Shown here: in pieces, positions 22,991-35,129 of the stretch
Layout of the letters: every line of letters starts with the position of its first letter
Numbering within the stretch: the first letter of the stretch is position 1
Assembly (NCBI GenBank): GCA_025617745.1
Contig: CM046855.1
Location: 41,797,663 to 41,861,662, forward strand
DNA length: 64,000 nt
Source: Heliocidaris erythrogramma
Lineage: Eukaryota > Echinodermata > Echinoidea > Camarodonta > Echinometridae
Direction of reading: 5' to 3'
Made by a program: the position numbers and the translations under genes
Notes under the pieces: model-generated
Database searches by the model: none
The model's input: the letters and a program-made list of their open reading frames with translations, nothing else
What the model was told of the DNA's origin: nothing

Positions 22991-23954
22991 TTAATTTAAA
23001 AAAATAACTCCATGTTAAAGTTCTATTATCTTCTACAGATCGTCAAACTTCTTTAGGTCTTAGGTAGAGTGCAATGTGAATAGTAAGAATAAAGGTGTTT
23101 TTACAGAATATCTTAATCTTCACAGCCTTGATCGAAAATAATTACTGTTTATAGTTCTGTTACCTTCTATAGATGATCACATTTTAAAGGTCTACACTTA
23201 ATATGTGTTGCTTGTAGCACGGATTTTTGATTGTGTTAAGTTGTTGCTGCTGATGATATTCGTATAACCGCGTCATAATGTTATCTATTTTCTTCACTTT
23301 TCGTTTGCCTCATTTCGTGACAATGCAAAATTAGTCCAGACGTCACGTAGATCACATCAAGAAATTGCATTGTAAAGAAGCGATATGAATTCTATACCAC
23401 CCCGATTATTCGTCCAACACACACATCACGTATCTGTTTCATTCAAGCAGTATCAATTCGTAATAAATGAATTGTGATTATAATAGTGACTTTGCCTATA
23501 GCTTCCACTAAATAACATGTCATTAACGACAAAGTTGAATAGCGAGACCCCTCCACAAAACATCCCAGGTATTCGATTTTATGATAATCACACGAAATTA
23601 ACACAGGCATGGTATTGGCAGTCGGGGTGATTGAGTATACTTCACTAACGAGCCTGATCGATGCATATGTAACTGAATGAGGTCATTTAAATTACTGTTG
23701 GTTAACTGCAGAAGGTTAAGGGGTCTACTCGTAAACTTAAATTACTTGATGGCATAATGGGCAGTGATGAGATGAATGATGACATTTATTCCGCTTGAGG
23801 TTGACTATTGAAGGCAAAGATAAGACGGTTCCAATTATATTTGGAATATTGCAATCAGTACAAGGTAATTTGCAAGGTATTTTAATGACTAAAATGCCTC
23901 GATTCATCCATATTCACAGTTGTATTTGACATAACATAAGTCTGATTCTAAGGC
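22991..23954. other. Non-coding sequence
   Basis: Nothing recognised apart from AT-rich sequence. Confidence 0.4.
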
Positions 23955-24169
23955 CATTCTTAGAGTTCAATATTGGGCAAAATTTTACCCAAATTTTACC
24001 CAACATGAGGGTCCTTATGAGTCCGACCAACTTTTGGGTAAACTTTACCAATTTCATTCTTATTTTTGACCAATGTTGGGTAAATGCATGTAAAAGTTGA
24101 GCAAGATTTAACCAACCTATGCCCAATCTTCATTTACCCAGTGGCATTTACCCAACATTTCTAAGAGTG
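23955..24169 (-). mobile_element. MITE (CACTCTTAGAAAT ends), second copy
   Basis: The same family as 12111-12305 but inverted and slightly longer (215 bases). It is flanked by a perfect 6-base duplication 'taaggc' (23949-23954 and 24170-24175). The larger flanks 'ctaaggcc' and 'gtaaggca' would also fit a decayed 8-bp hAT-type duplication. The interior includes an extra 'ttttacccaaa' compared with the first copy. Non-coding. Confidence 0.88.
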
Positions 24170-24749
24170 TAAGGCAATACTGTAAGTTCAGTGAATGACG
24201 CAAAAAAGCTTGTGATTTAGAAAACCAAGACGAAAACTAAACTCGAGTAGTGAATTCCACTAGTTACCAATTTGAAGAAGAAAAAAAAACCCGTGGTAAA
24301 CCACAACCAATGCAAACTTCTTATCCAAATTTGGATTGAACACCAAGGTATTCATTTTCTACATACCTTCGAAATTACAATTCATAAAAGTAGAGTCTGC
24401 CACAAAATAATAACACACCGTGAAATCAAAGGTAAATATTTGTCTAAAACTAAGCATCTAAGATAACTTACTCGCTTAATAACATATTTTACCAGGTGAA
24501 TGAGTCATGAAATATTCTTTCTGACGGCTCTGCATTTTTTTTGTAATACTAGGCCTATATGATACGATATGCTAGGTGCACATTCATAAAAACCGCTTAG
24601 AATAATATTTGGAATATGATAACAGAATCAAAGTCCAATATGGGTTAATCACTGCACTGCCTTCGACAAAACGCATTTCTAGTTCCAAATTCCAGCAATT
24701 GTTGAAGAATAAATATATGGCATCATGACGATGAATTGGTAATACTTAC
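24170..24749. other. Non-coding sequence
   Basis: AT-rich, nothing recognised. It includes the first bases of the possible intron that follows the candidate minus-strand exon ending at 24750. Confidence 0.35.
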
Positions 24750-24982
24750 CGGAAAATATTCCTCGCTTTCAGCAAAATGTAAGATTCCAAATTGGTCACT
24801 GTGATATTTCCGTTTACATGTAATAGGAACAACAGGCAATACCTCACGACTGTGGAAAGCACCGCTTTGTTTCTGCTAGCTTCCGCCTGAGTTACTGGCG
24901 TCGATTCGTGACAACAAGCCGTTGATATTCCAGCTAACCTTTTACTGGCCTGAGCTGAACATCTGAGGCGTGAAACTGTCAT
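24750..24982 (-). CDS. Candidate exon with hydrophobic segment
   Basis: On the minus strand an open frame runs from an ATG at 24980-24982 to a canonical splice donor (CCG followed by GTAAGTATT) with the exon border at 24750. The translated end is hydrophobic (VVRYCLLFLLHVNGNITV), then LESYILLKARNIF, which could be a signal anchor or a signal peptide cleaved after VNG. The stop codon would lie in the intron, two bases beyond the border. The neighbourhood to 25560 is richer in CpG than the rest. No family recognised; the frame and donor could coincide by chance. Confidence 0.3.
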
Positions 24983-26090
24983 ACAAAACTATTTCTTTTG
25001 AAAATTGTTCTCAGTTTTTTTCCACACGCTCTTGGAATTTCATATTTGCCAATGGAAATTCGACTGCAAACAAAAAGTGTGTACTTTTTGTAATTGGATT
25101 AATCTTTTTCAATATGATCCACTTGAATGAACTGATCGATGATATTCTTGGTAGAGTTTCTTTCTGGTGAGTGGCAAGTACGGAGTGAAAAAAATGGTTG
25201 GTCTTCTAAAAATCCAGTCGCAGGTGTCGAAATATCGGACAAAATCTGACCGCGGTCAGTTGGGTAGATTTTGGGCTTACGAAGGTGTGACTAATTCCTC
25301 TCAATCCATTCAGCTTGAATCCTCGCTGGCTTGCATCGCCATGGAACGAAGCGATGAGTGATGTCTACTCAAAGAAAAAACTGATCCGGGAGTGATTTAT
25401 GGAAGGCAAAGAAATTTGTGAGCTAAAGCTTCGCGGGATTCCTGCGTTGTGTGCGTTTGCAATGCATAGCTGCAGACGATATTTTGTCGAAGGCGCGCGT
25501 CGTTAGGCAGGCGTCCGTGCGTGCGTCTGCGATCAAGATGTTTAAAGAAGAAGAAAGTGGTCGATTTTTACGACAGACGGACGCGGTTATTGTATTTTTT
25601 ATTATGATACTTTTACGTGGTTGGCTATAGGTATTCATCATTTCTCCAAGTCCATCTAGAAGCAAACCTTGCCCTTTGTATAGAGCGCAATATCAATTTG
25701 TTGTTGGTTCTCAATACATCGCCGGTATTATGTCGTCTCAATTTTTTAAAATTCAGTTGGCTGCAGGGAGGGCTTACCGTGTAGTCGGGGAGTAACCGCC
25801 TCAATTCCAGGAGCGGGCAATGACTCCCAAACTCGTCGATATTCTATCGTCAAATTTGGGAGCGATGACAGCAATGAAGTCCCAGAGCTTTAGACGAGCT
25901 TTGTTGAGGGGTGGGTAAATAGTATGCCGAACGGTTTTAGAAAGAGAAGAGTAACAAAAAAATAATGTTGATATGGTATATGCCACTGAATATTAAACAA
26001 AAGGTCGTCATCGTTTTAACTCCTCCAGATTAAAATGCCATTATTATGACAAAAATTCTTCCATATTTTTACTCCTGTTCCACCCTACCC
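24983..26090. other. Relatively CpG-rich non-coding block
   Basis: From about 25160 to 25560 CpG is denser than in the neighbours (for example 'gaaggcgcgcgtcg'), as at a promoter or a transposon remnant. A plus-strand open stretch ending at a good donor (25166, then GTGAGT) gives 65 residues with one hydrophobic segment, but I cannot support it as an exon. Confidence 0.3.
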
Positions 26091-26260
26091 CCTCTCTCTC
26101 TCTTTCTCTCTCCTTCTTTGTATCTTCTATTCACGTGACGCATGAAACCCAATATCATAATACATGTATTATACATTTACATGAATTTTGTTTCTCTGTC
26201 TGTCTGACCTCTCTCTCACGTCTCTCACTCTCTCTCACTCTCTCTCTCTCTCTTTCCCCA
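26091..26260. repeat. (CT)n microsatellite blocks
   Basis: Two CT-rich blocks at 26091-26112 and about 26209-26258, separated by unique sequence. Non-coding. Confidence 0.8.
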
Positions 26261-26824
26261 ATTTCTTCCTCTTTATTATTTTATTTATCATCCCTCTTTG
26301 CTTCTTCTTATTTCGATTCTTAGCTTGGTCGATTCTTTTTTTAAAGGGTGACTAGAGACACATGGTTAAAATCACGTGCTCCTGCTTCAGTCATTATCTC
26401 CGGTTTACAAACTCATTAATGGCGACGATTTATCACATTTTTTCTCCGTCTTCCCTTTACACTTAGAAACTCCCCCTCTCTTTTTGTCTACCATACGATG
26501 TGGACTCTTTAGCTTGTATTTGATGAAGGCAAATCGATGAGTCATGATTCAAACAAAAGGCATTATTTCGTCCCCCGACGACCCACCCCGGGGTCACGAC
26601 AGTCGAGTCGTTTGTTATGGCCACGACACTGAATTCGAAATCTTCAATACACCAAAGTCTTGGGTTTAGAGTCTCCATGCATAATGTGCATTCAACATGA
26701 AACCGGTTGTCTTTTTTTCGAAGATTCTATGAGTGAAATATCATTGATACTTTTCATAGAGGAGAAACTTAATTAGGTAAAGTTTCCTTGGTGTATATAG
26801 CCCAGAAAAAAATTACCTCAGTTC
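26261..26824. other. Non-coding sequence
   Basis: A 71-codon minus frame (26463-26678) begins with ATG but has no domain or splice support. Nothing else is recognised. Confidence 0.35.
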
Positions 26825-27025
26825 GAATGTTCATTAAACCGAAGGGTTCATACTCTGAAATAAGGTTGAAATATGAAATAAGGTTCATAATTCCGAAAGT
26901 TCATTATTCCGAAATGGAAATAGAACTTTATTTCATCTTCGAATTTACGAACCTTCGGAATAATGAACCTATTTCATTTTTGGAATGACGAACCTACGGA
27001 ATTTCAAACCTTCGGGGGAAAAAAA
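26825..27025. repeat. Inverted and direct copies of a 'ttcattattccgaa' motif
   Basis: The words 'gaagggttcat', 'ataaggttcataattccgaa', 'gttcattattccgaa' and then, in the opposite sense, 'cgaaccttcggaataatgaa' and 'gacgaacctacggaattt' alternate across about 200 bases, so the segment folds as a long imperfect hairpin built from one short unit. Non-coding. Confidence 0.7.
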
Positions 27026-27198
27026 CTAACCCTCGGGGAAAACGAGCCCCCCCACAAAAGAAAAACAAAAAAAACACCACCTTACTTTTATGTAAATCAT
27101 GATTTCATTTCAAAATTGCATGGGTAGACATGAAAAGGAAAGCAAGTCAGGCTAGAATAGCTGACGGACATGATGGAGGGGTGTATAGTATGGACAAA

Positions 27199-27277
27199 AG
27201 GAGAGGGAGAGAGAGGAAAGAGAGAGAGAGGAAAGAGAGAGAGGGGGAGAGAGAGGGAGAGAGAGAGAGAGGGGAGG

Positions 27278-27318
<41 letters not shown>

Positions 27319-27321
27319 AGA
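27199..27321. repeat. (GA)n microsatellite
   Basis: Nearly pure purine run, mostly GA and GGA. Frames through it on either strand are artefacts. Confidence 0.9.
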
Positions 27322-28199
27322 GACGGGTGGTAACAGAAAGCGAACGCATAATATGCATAATAAAGTGTATATATATAAAGTTATAACGTGACGTACAAAC
27401 GAAAATAGTGCCATAGATTGGAAAAATGAAAAGGCACATATTACCAGGTAAGCATGTTGGTAAGTCTTTTCCTGCACACCCCTTTTAAAATGTAGAGCAA
27501 TTCCCTGACTTCACTTACAGTATGAGGGGGGAATCTGGATGTAGTAAAATGGCGGTGTGGTAGGCTACCCCCACCACGCCCCCTCTCCCCATCAGTCGGA
27601 ATGGGGGTGAAGAACACAAATTTTGTAACTTTATACTTTATATTGTAGTGAAACCATTCATCACAATGTTATTGTTTTCCTCGTTGCATTATTCGAACTG
27701 GAAACTTCAATATTAATCATGTTTATAGGACCTTGCTTTTGTAGTTTTTGCGACAATGATCTTCACACCTCCACCCGTCCCGATCGCAACGTGGAGTTTC
27801 CCCACGGAAGTCTTACCCACGCGGCTGGCATGGCTGGCAGGGTTCGCCGGGTTTACTCGAGGTGGCTTTTCCCCTCATTTTGACTAATTCAATTATGACA
27901 ACTAATTTTACTTAAAAACTATGTTGTGTTGTTTGCCTTATTTTCGCTAAACCCTATATCCCTTGAAGAACGGAAAGGAGAGGTGTTTTTCACGGAACTA
28001 AATGTCATCATTTTGTCATCGCGGGAAGCTCCACAAAATCCTCGTGTTTTGACTTTGCGTTTTCATTAAAAATATTTTTTTTTAAATAGGAGAAATAAAT
28101 GAAAGATGTCATACAAATTCTATTCGTCAAAATCTATTAGATTTTTTCAGTTTTTCTGAACGTTTACAAGCAAAGGAAGTCAATCCTCTTTCCCTTTTT
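27322..28199. other. Non-coding sequence
   Basis: A short GC-richer stretch at 27755-27860 ('cgatcgcaacgtgg', 'acccacgcggctgg') stands out in composition but carries no supported exon. Confidence 0.35.
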
Positions 28200-30560
28200 T
28201 TTACCCATACACGCTTTTCAGAAAAGCTCTATATTCGTTTACACGATTAAGTTATAGCAGACCCCATTTCCATTGTGTTTAACTTTTTGCAAACTAGTTT
28301 ACACGCAGACAGAAATTATCGTCATAGACTAGCATAATACTAGAAGAACATCAAGCGATATTGATGCGCCTTTCTTTTCTAACTGTTTTTTCTCAAAGCA
28401 AAACATTTTTTCCCACCGCTTCAAACGTGCTCTTTGAAAAAGCTCTGGTTTTGGTTAAGAAGGTTAACCCTAGGAATTTCGCAGATCAAGTCCCCCTTTC
28501 ATGTCACCATGTCAAAAATCTGTCATAATGTTGGAAGTGGTCATTGGTGCGGTCAGTTCTTTCTAGCAGTTTTTTTCTCCAAAAGAACGCTTTCTGTGCT
28601 TCATACACATGCATGTTTTCCTGCGTAATATTGTTAAGACGGTTTATACCCTAATATAATTAGCAGACCAAATTCCCTTTTTCATGCATTTGATTGAGAA
28701 CAACTCCCATTTGAATATCACCATGTCAAAAATCTGTCAGAATATTGGAAGTGGTAATTGGTACAGGCAGCTTTTCTAACTGTTCTTTCCCCCAAACGAA
28801 CACTTCCTGTGCTTCCACGTGCATACTTTCCAGCTTAAGTTTTGTTTAAGACGGTTTAGCCTAATAATTAGCAGACCAAATTCCCTGTTTCATGCATTTG
28901 ATTGCTATAACAACTCCCAGTTGAATGTCACAAAGTCAGCATTCCGTCAAAATATTCGAAGTGGTAGCTGGTATACCTGAGCAGCTTTTCTTATTGTGCT
29001 TCTCTCCCCCTGTTCTCCAAAAAGAACATTTTATGTCTTCCAAAATAATGCATGCTTTCCAGCTTAATTTTTGCTTAAGACGGTTTACCCTAATAATTAG
29101 CGTATACCAAATTCGCATTTTCATAAACTCGATTGATATCACCTCCCAGTTGAATGTCACACAATATGCAGTCATGTAAAAATATTGGAAGTGGTACTAG
29201 TAATTCGTATAGGCAGCTTTCTAGCAGTTTTTTTATCCAAAAGAACATTTTCTGTGCTTCTACAAGGCTGCTTTCCAAAATGAATGAGGGTCGGTTTATG
29301 GTTTACCCTATAATAATTATTTAGCAAACCAAATTCCCCCTTTTATGCGTTTGATTGAGAACAACTCCCAGTTGAATGTCACAATGTCATAATTTTGTCA
29401 GAATATTGGAAGTGGTAATTGGTACAGGCAGCTTTTTAACTGTTCTTTCGCCAAACGAACACTTTGTGTGCTTCCAAATGCATACTTTTCCAGCTTAAGT
29501 TTTGCTCAAGACGGTTTACCCTAAAAATTTACCCAACCAAACCAAATTCCCCTCTTCATACATTTTGATTGATGACAAGCTTGCTTAAAGTTAATTGTCA
29601 CAATATCAAAATTCTGTCAAAATATTGGAAGTTGTAATTGGTACAGGCAGCTTTTCTAGCTTTTTTTTTAATCCAAAAGAATATTTCCCGTCCTCTCCTA
29701 CATCGTACATGAATGAGCGAGCTATGCTTAACACGGTTAAGGTTTACCCTAATAATTTATCACGCCAAATTCCCCTTTTCAAGTATTTGATTGAAAACGC
29801 TACATTCCCAGTTGTATCTCAAAATGTGTCAATGTCACAATTCTGTCAACATGGTTAAGGTATTGAAAGTTCTAATTGGTACAGGCAGTTTTCTTGTGTT
29901 AAAAAAAACATCTTTTTGTGCTCCTGTACGCATGCTTTCCTGAATGATTGAGCTTTTCTTAAGACTGTTTACCCATATAATTTAGCAGACCCAATTTGCT
30001 TTTTATGCACTGCATGCTCTACATTGTGTTTGGCATGCATCTAGACTCGCCTACGCATGCACGGTGTTAAAAGTAAATGTCATATTGTCACAACTATATA
30101 TCAAAATATAGGAGCTTTATTACATGCATTCAGCTTTCTTAACAAAACTCCCCATGATGTTATGCTCTGCGAAATAGTTTCCGATGGTTTTACTGGCAGA
30201 GCTACAGGGTGCACCGGGGCACATCCCCCAATTGAATGGCGAAAAGAAGAAAGAAGAAAGACGAATGGAAAAAAAGGTAGAAAGGGTCAAAGGAAAGGTG
30301 AAAATAATATTTTGATACGGACCTTCAATCCTCCCTCTTATCTTTAGTCTTTTTAAATCGCATGTCAAACAACAAGTAAGACCGGCTACCCCCCCCCCCC
30401 CCGGAAATGTGCCCCTTCAATGACTGGATCTACGGTCCGCAACTTTAAAGTATGCACTAATAATTTAGTAGACCTAGTTTTAGTTTTGATGCATCGCTCT
30501 ACCTTGTGTTTAACTCGCCTACACTCGCTGCTTGAAGCAAATGTCATGCACATATTATTA
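28200..30560 (+). repeat. Diverged tandem array of about 215-bp units
   Basis: Eight units are clear, with 'gacggttta' or its variant at about 28459, 28638, 28850, 29079, 29290, 29510, 29731 and 29963, a spacing of mostly 211-232 bases. Each unit carries, in order, 'ctaataattagcagacc', 'aaattcccctttt(c)atgc', 'ttgattgagaacaactccca', 'gttgaatgtcac', 'aatattggaagtggtaat', 'ggtacaggcagctttt', 'ccaaaagaaca' and 'tgtgcttc'. Degenerate half-units extend to about 28245 on the left and 30545 on the right. Units are much more diverged than in the 127-bp array, so this is older. A separate inverted-repeat element (30200-30435) has inserted near its right end. Non-coding. Confidence 0.9.
30200..30435. 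mobile_element. Possible inverted-repeat element in the array
   Basis: 'gcaccggggcacatcccccc'-like sequence at the left is mirrored by 'ccggaaatgtgcccc' at the right, with purine-rich filler between. Target duplications are not clear. It interrupts the 215-bp array. Confidence 0.4.
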
Positions 30561-31709
30561 TTATAGGGATACCAAATTTATTTTCTTGAAATGTATTTTG
30601 TATAATGGGTACATCGATACATGGGTGAGGTTAATTGAACGTGAAAATGACACATCCTGTTATATTCATTGACCAATTTCATTGTGAATCTTAGGTTGTT
30701 TTTTTTTGTCTATTTTTTTTTTGGGATTAGAGACACTTGGTATATTACTTTTCCCTTTTTTTCTCTCTCTGGTCTCTCTATCTCTCTATCTTCTTTGTAA
30801 CTCACTCTCTCACTCACTCACTCTCTCTCTCTCTCTTTCTCACTCATTCACTCAGTCAATCACTCACTTACTCACTCACTCACAATCTCACCTCATGAAC
30901 TTGATCTTCAAATGAATTTTACGTTTTAAGGTCAAATGTTCTATACAAGGGAAGTCAAGTCACATTAAATAAGGGGAAAAATAGGTTGAATGAGAGATTC
31001 CAGGAATCTAACATCACTAATTTTGCTATTGACGTTTGTATTCATCATCGATGTGTGTAATGAATGATATTTTTGACTGCCTACTCTGATGAAAAGCGCG
31101 GGCTATATACGTATCGATCACAAATTTTTACAGTCAACATGGTCAAGGACGAGTTAAACGAAACGATGTTTGATCTGAAGGTTCCGAAATATTTGGAGTG
31201 ATGATTCAATGGATTGCGTTATCACTTTGTTTATGTCATTATCATAATCAATTTTATGAAGACTGATTACTGTCTCCTTTAATAAGCCAAATTACACTTT
31301 AACCTTGTTAACATCAAGTGGGCGCAATCAATGATTGTATTGATTAAACTGTACTGAATCCAATTCCTTTTATTCATTAAAACTAGGCTAATTAAACCCC
31401 TTTTCGATCCGTGTCCAGTCTGCAATAACTTAACTGTTGTAAGATTTGCGGTGAGTAGTATAATGCTCGTTGTGCATGAGGAGTCGTTTCGCTGATGCGG
31501 TCTGTGACGCGCCATGCATGTGCATGATGTGAGAGTACACCAAAAGTGAATGCAAAATAAACATTGCAAACAGTGTTTAGAATTATTGGTGCATGCATGC
31601 ACTCATTTCATTCATAAACTCATTAGCGCAGGTAATAGCGCAATCTTATGTGCAGGTTGGACCTGAGTGCGACGTTGTCCAAGCTTTACTCTTTTAAAGT
31701 TGAATAACG
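30561..31709. other. Non-coding, with CT/CACT microsatellite
   Basis: 'ctcactca' and CT repeats occupy about 30760-30892. Near 31092, 'aaaagcgcgggctatatacg' resembles the LINE 3'-end motif 'gcgctatataa', but no tail is visible. No gene is supported. Confidence 0.4.
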
Positions 31710-31970
31710 CTACCCTCTTGAACCATATTGGCTCAAAGAAAAGAAAAGTTGGCAGCCAACCTGAGAAGAGAGGTTTGGGTTTCTAAAAGGCAAACAATCA
31801 TCTTCAAAAGGAGATCCTAAATAAACTCTGAAGTGTCTTCGTTTTCTGAAAGTGCCCGCACTCTGCACTTTAGGGAGGTCTTTGCTAATTCGTTTAGCGA
31901 CCCAAATCGAAAGGTTAAAGAAACGCAGTCCGTGACGACCCTCCGATAAACTGTCCATAAGAATTGGCAT
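31710..31970 (-). pseudogene. Possible LINE ORF2 C-terminal fragment
   Basis: A minus-strand open frame of 86 codons contains RFFNLSIWVAKRISKDLP followed by VQSAGTFRKRRHFRVYL. The pattern 'FF...i.vWN.LP..v..a.s...Fk..L' is the usual last part of LINE-encoded proteins, and the fragment fits it loosely (the W is shifted). No catalytic motifs, tail or target duplication can be seen, so this is tentative. Confidence 0.35.
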
Positions 31971-32904
31971 ACAGGGTGCTTCCGAACTTAATGGAATATT
32001 ATTTTTTGAAAAAGATTCTGGTTCATGATTTTGTTTAACTTATCTATGCTTTCGCTCCACCTTTATAACTTAACTTGGATGGGGACATCGAAACTAAAAC
32101 TACAGGATCACAAGTTCATTTACGAAAAGACGTTTTAATGCAGGGACAAATAAATATTATATTTTGAACCGACGAGAAAAACGTGCATACAATGGAATGT
32201 TGAAAATATTTCAAGAAAATCCAGATAAGATAAAAAAATGATTATGATGATAACTGAAAGAAAATTTAAAAATATATATACAGAGCGTTAATTGGAGATA
32301 TGATAATAGATGAGAAGAGACTGCGAAAGAAGATGCAAACAAGGCCATGGAAGGATGGGGTCTCAAGATGACCATGAAGACAGTACGCGATGACAAAATA
32401 TTTGCATTTAAATTGAATTATTATGAATAATTAATATAAGTTATGATGATAAGCAAAATAATAATGGTCATAAATAACGGTTATGACAAAAGAAAGAAAC
32501 ACCATAAGAAAACGAAACAAGAATACGGTAAAATGTAGTAATGAGGTCGATGTGGTTAACCACAAAAACGTTGTTACCAAAAACAAACATTCATAAAACT
32601 CGTACATAAAAGGGAAATATATTTTACCCAAGATATAATTCTCAGTATAAAAGCTCGAGTCATGACAAAATCAGCTACTCAGATAGTAAAAATAAAAGTT
32701 CACCAAACTGTGCAACGGAAGGTTTGTGGGTGCTTATATATTTACGCGGTTGGTATAAGATTAATAAACGCAACAGACAAGGTTTTATAGGCTATAGGAA
32801 ACGATCGAGGAAATACATAATGTCCTGGCGATGGCTCGCAATGTCTAAAAGTAGGTTGAGCCGTGGAGAAACGTGAGAGACAGAGAATCAGAGACGCTTG
32901 TATA
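31971..32904. other. Non-coding AT-rich sequence
   Basis: No exon or repeat family recognised. Confidence 0.4.
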
Positions 32905-32958
32905 GGCTGAGAGAGAGAGAGAGAGTAGGAGAAAATCCTACAGAGACAGGCAGTGACG

Positions 32959-32989
<31 letters not shown>

Positions 32990-33046
32990 GCATTCCTTAG
33001 AATCAGAAGGGAATAGCGAGAAGATGATGCTGAAGAGAAAGGTGAC

Positions 33047-33081
<35 letters not shown>

Positions 33082-33085
33082 AGCA
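32905..33085. repeat. (GA)n and (GACA)n microsatellites
   Basis: Three GA runs (about 32908-32926, 32957-32991 and 33045-33064) and a short GACA run at 33063-33081. Non-coding. Confidence 0.85.
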
Positions 33086-33498
33086 AGGTGTAATGAGATT
33101 TTATAAAGATAAGAGAAATACATAAACATGATAGAGAGGAGAGAAAGTAAAAGAGAGGATATTAAAGAAGCAAATACAATAAGAGAGGACAAATACGAAA
33201 CACAGATGAAATCAGTTTTCACGTATATTTTCAGCTTGCTTTATAAACGTAAAATATAACAATTTGAAAGGGAAAAGAAAAGAATATAATGTTTTCTACA
33301 AAGATCAAGAAGGATATACAAACAATTTACAGTGGGAATCAATTTTACATGACCAAAGTGCAGTTTAAAAAAAGGCTGCCGCTATGTATATGCCTCACTA
33401 ATGAACTGAGAAAGAAAGAGAAGAGTGACGAGAGCAAACGCAAAAGTTCAGAAACTTATTATAATTATATCAGAAAAGATGTTTAGTACTACAGAATC

Positions 33499-33770
33499 GG
33501 AAAATGGCGTTGAAGAGAGACATACTCAAGCTTTTCGTCTTGCACTCATCGGAGTATACCGCAAGAATGAACAGAAAGCCGAAATCGAACAATATACCGG
33601 AAACTAAGCGCGCAAAATTTTGATTGGCTGCCTGAACATAACGGGAATTAGGTTTATTGCCGGCTTAGTTTCCGGTATATTGTTCGATTTCGGCTTTCTG
33701 TTCATTCTTGCGGCATACTCCGATGAGTGCACGAAAAGCTTCAATATGCCTCTCTTCAACGCCATTTTCC
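33499..33770. repeat. Foldback element, about 110-bp arms
   Basis: The arms at 33499-33609 and 33663-33770 are inverted copies of each other with roughly 95 percent agreement by eye, separated by 53 bases. The inner 65 bases or so of each arm, from 'ggagtat(a/g)ccgcaag' to 'ccggaaactaagc', are nearly identical; the outer part has small indels. The whole would form a long stem-loop in RNA or single-stranded DNA. Read toward the centre, both arms encode the same short open frames (for example YRKNEQKAEIEQYTGN), so the arm may derive from coding sequence, but I do not recognise it. Confidence 0.85.
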
Positions 33771-35129
33771 AAACTTATTATACGAATATGCAATTCCATT
33801 CTCACGATTTTCATTAAGAATGACAGGGATGCCAAAAGGGTTTGAGTACTTTTTGACCGTGACCAACACGGGGACCAACATCCTCCCAAATTAGTGGAAC
33901 TGGAGGGCAACGAATAACAAACAAGCAAGAAATAAACAATGCGTGGCTTGGAAGTGGTCAATAATTAATGATGAGAAAATTATCCAGGAACGCACGAAAG
34001 GTACAAGACAAAGAACAGTTTGATTATTTTGCTTTCGATATCTAAGTTACTGGATTTTTTTGCAACCAATGTTTGTTTTACACTTGAAGCTGTGTAAAGG
34101 AAGTGGGAAGACCACCCCAGTAATATTCATTTTTTCTGATATTTTTATTAAAAAAGTGCAACATTAGGCCTAACTTAGCTTGTATGAAACATGCTCAGGT
34201 GACTGCATGATCCGGGGGGTCAATATCATGCGCGAACAGAATTCCCCAAGTTATGGGACCAATACCTAAACCTAACCCTAAACCGAAACCTAAACTATTT
34301 TTGAATTTATTCATCTATTTATTTATTTATTTATTTTTCAATATAAACATATAAAATATACACAGTGCAGTGAAAATGTAATAAGTTTGTAAATCAAACA
34401 GAAATTAAGGTATTAAGAAGCCAACAAATAATGAAAAAGGGATCATTATTGACCTATTAACATATAACCTATATATATTTGAGAAATAAAGCCTGGAGCA
34501 GTTATTGTCACCCGAACATAATGTCTGAGCACCGATTAATTGATGAGAAATTGAACAGAAGGAAGGGAACAAGAGGTACGAGAAAAAGACAATTAATTTT
34601 GCTTTAGATATTAAAGTTGGTCGGGTTTTTGCCAACATTCCAAGCAGTGTAAAAGGAAGTGGAAATGACAACTTAGTATTATCGCATCTGTTTTGTTATT
34701 TCTATATATATTCCTATATATATTTTAAAAAGAAACTTAATAAAAAACATCGCTGCAGTTTGATTTATGTTTACCGTTTCAAATTCTCTGTTTTACGAGT
34801 TAATCCATGAATCCAAATCAAATCAAATCAAATCAAGATAATTACTACTTGAAATACATTTAGAACGGTTTAACCAATGATTGATGATTACTTCAAATAT
34901 TCGTCTACAGAAGGACTAAATTGTATGGTATTTTATCCAGTTGTTAATATGTTTATTGTTTTAATGATATGATTTTTAAAAATCAATTTTAACCTTTATT
35001 TTAGATTTACTTTCTTATGTTAAAGATGTATTCTAAATCATTCAAACTGGTTTGTATTCTGTCCTTATATTATTTGATTTGATTTTAAAATGTTTACCTT
35101 TTGCATTCAACGATGTACTATTAGCAGTG
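33771..35129. other. Non-coding; short telomere-like and ATTT repeats
   Basis: 34264-34295 is a degenerate run of 'cctaaa/cctaac' words resembling the TTAGGG telomere motif on the other strand but too short and impure to be telomeric. (ATTT)n lies at 34316-34338, and an '(aatca)' tail-like run is at 34813-34838. No gene. Confidence 0.45.

Noticed and set aside
27755-27860. GC-rich minus-strand stretch with a GTAAGA donor-like word
   Set aside because: The frames are short and carry no recognisable peptide; composition alone is not enough.
34264-34295. Telomere-like CCTAAA/CCTAAC run
   Set aside because: Only about 30 bases and impure; not a telomere or a convincing fusion site.
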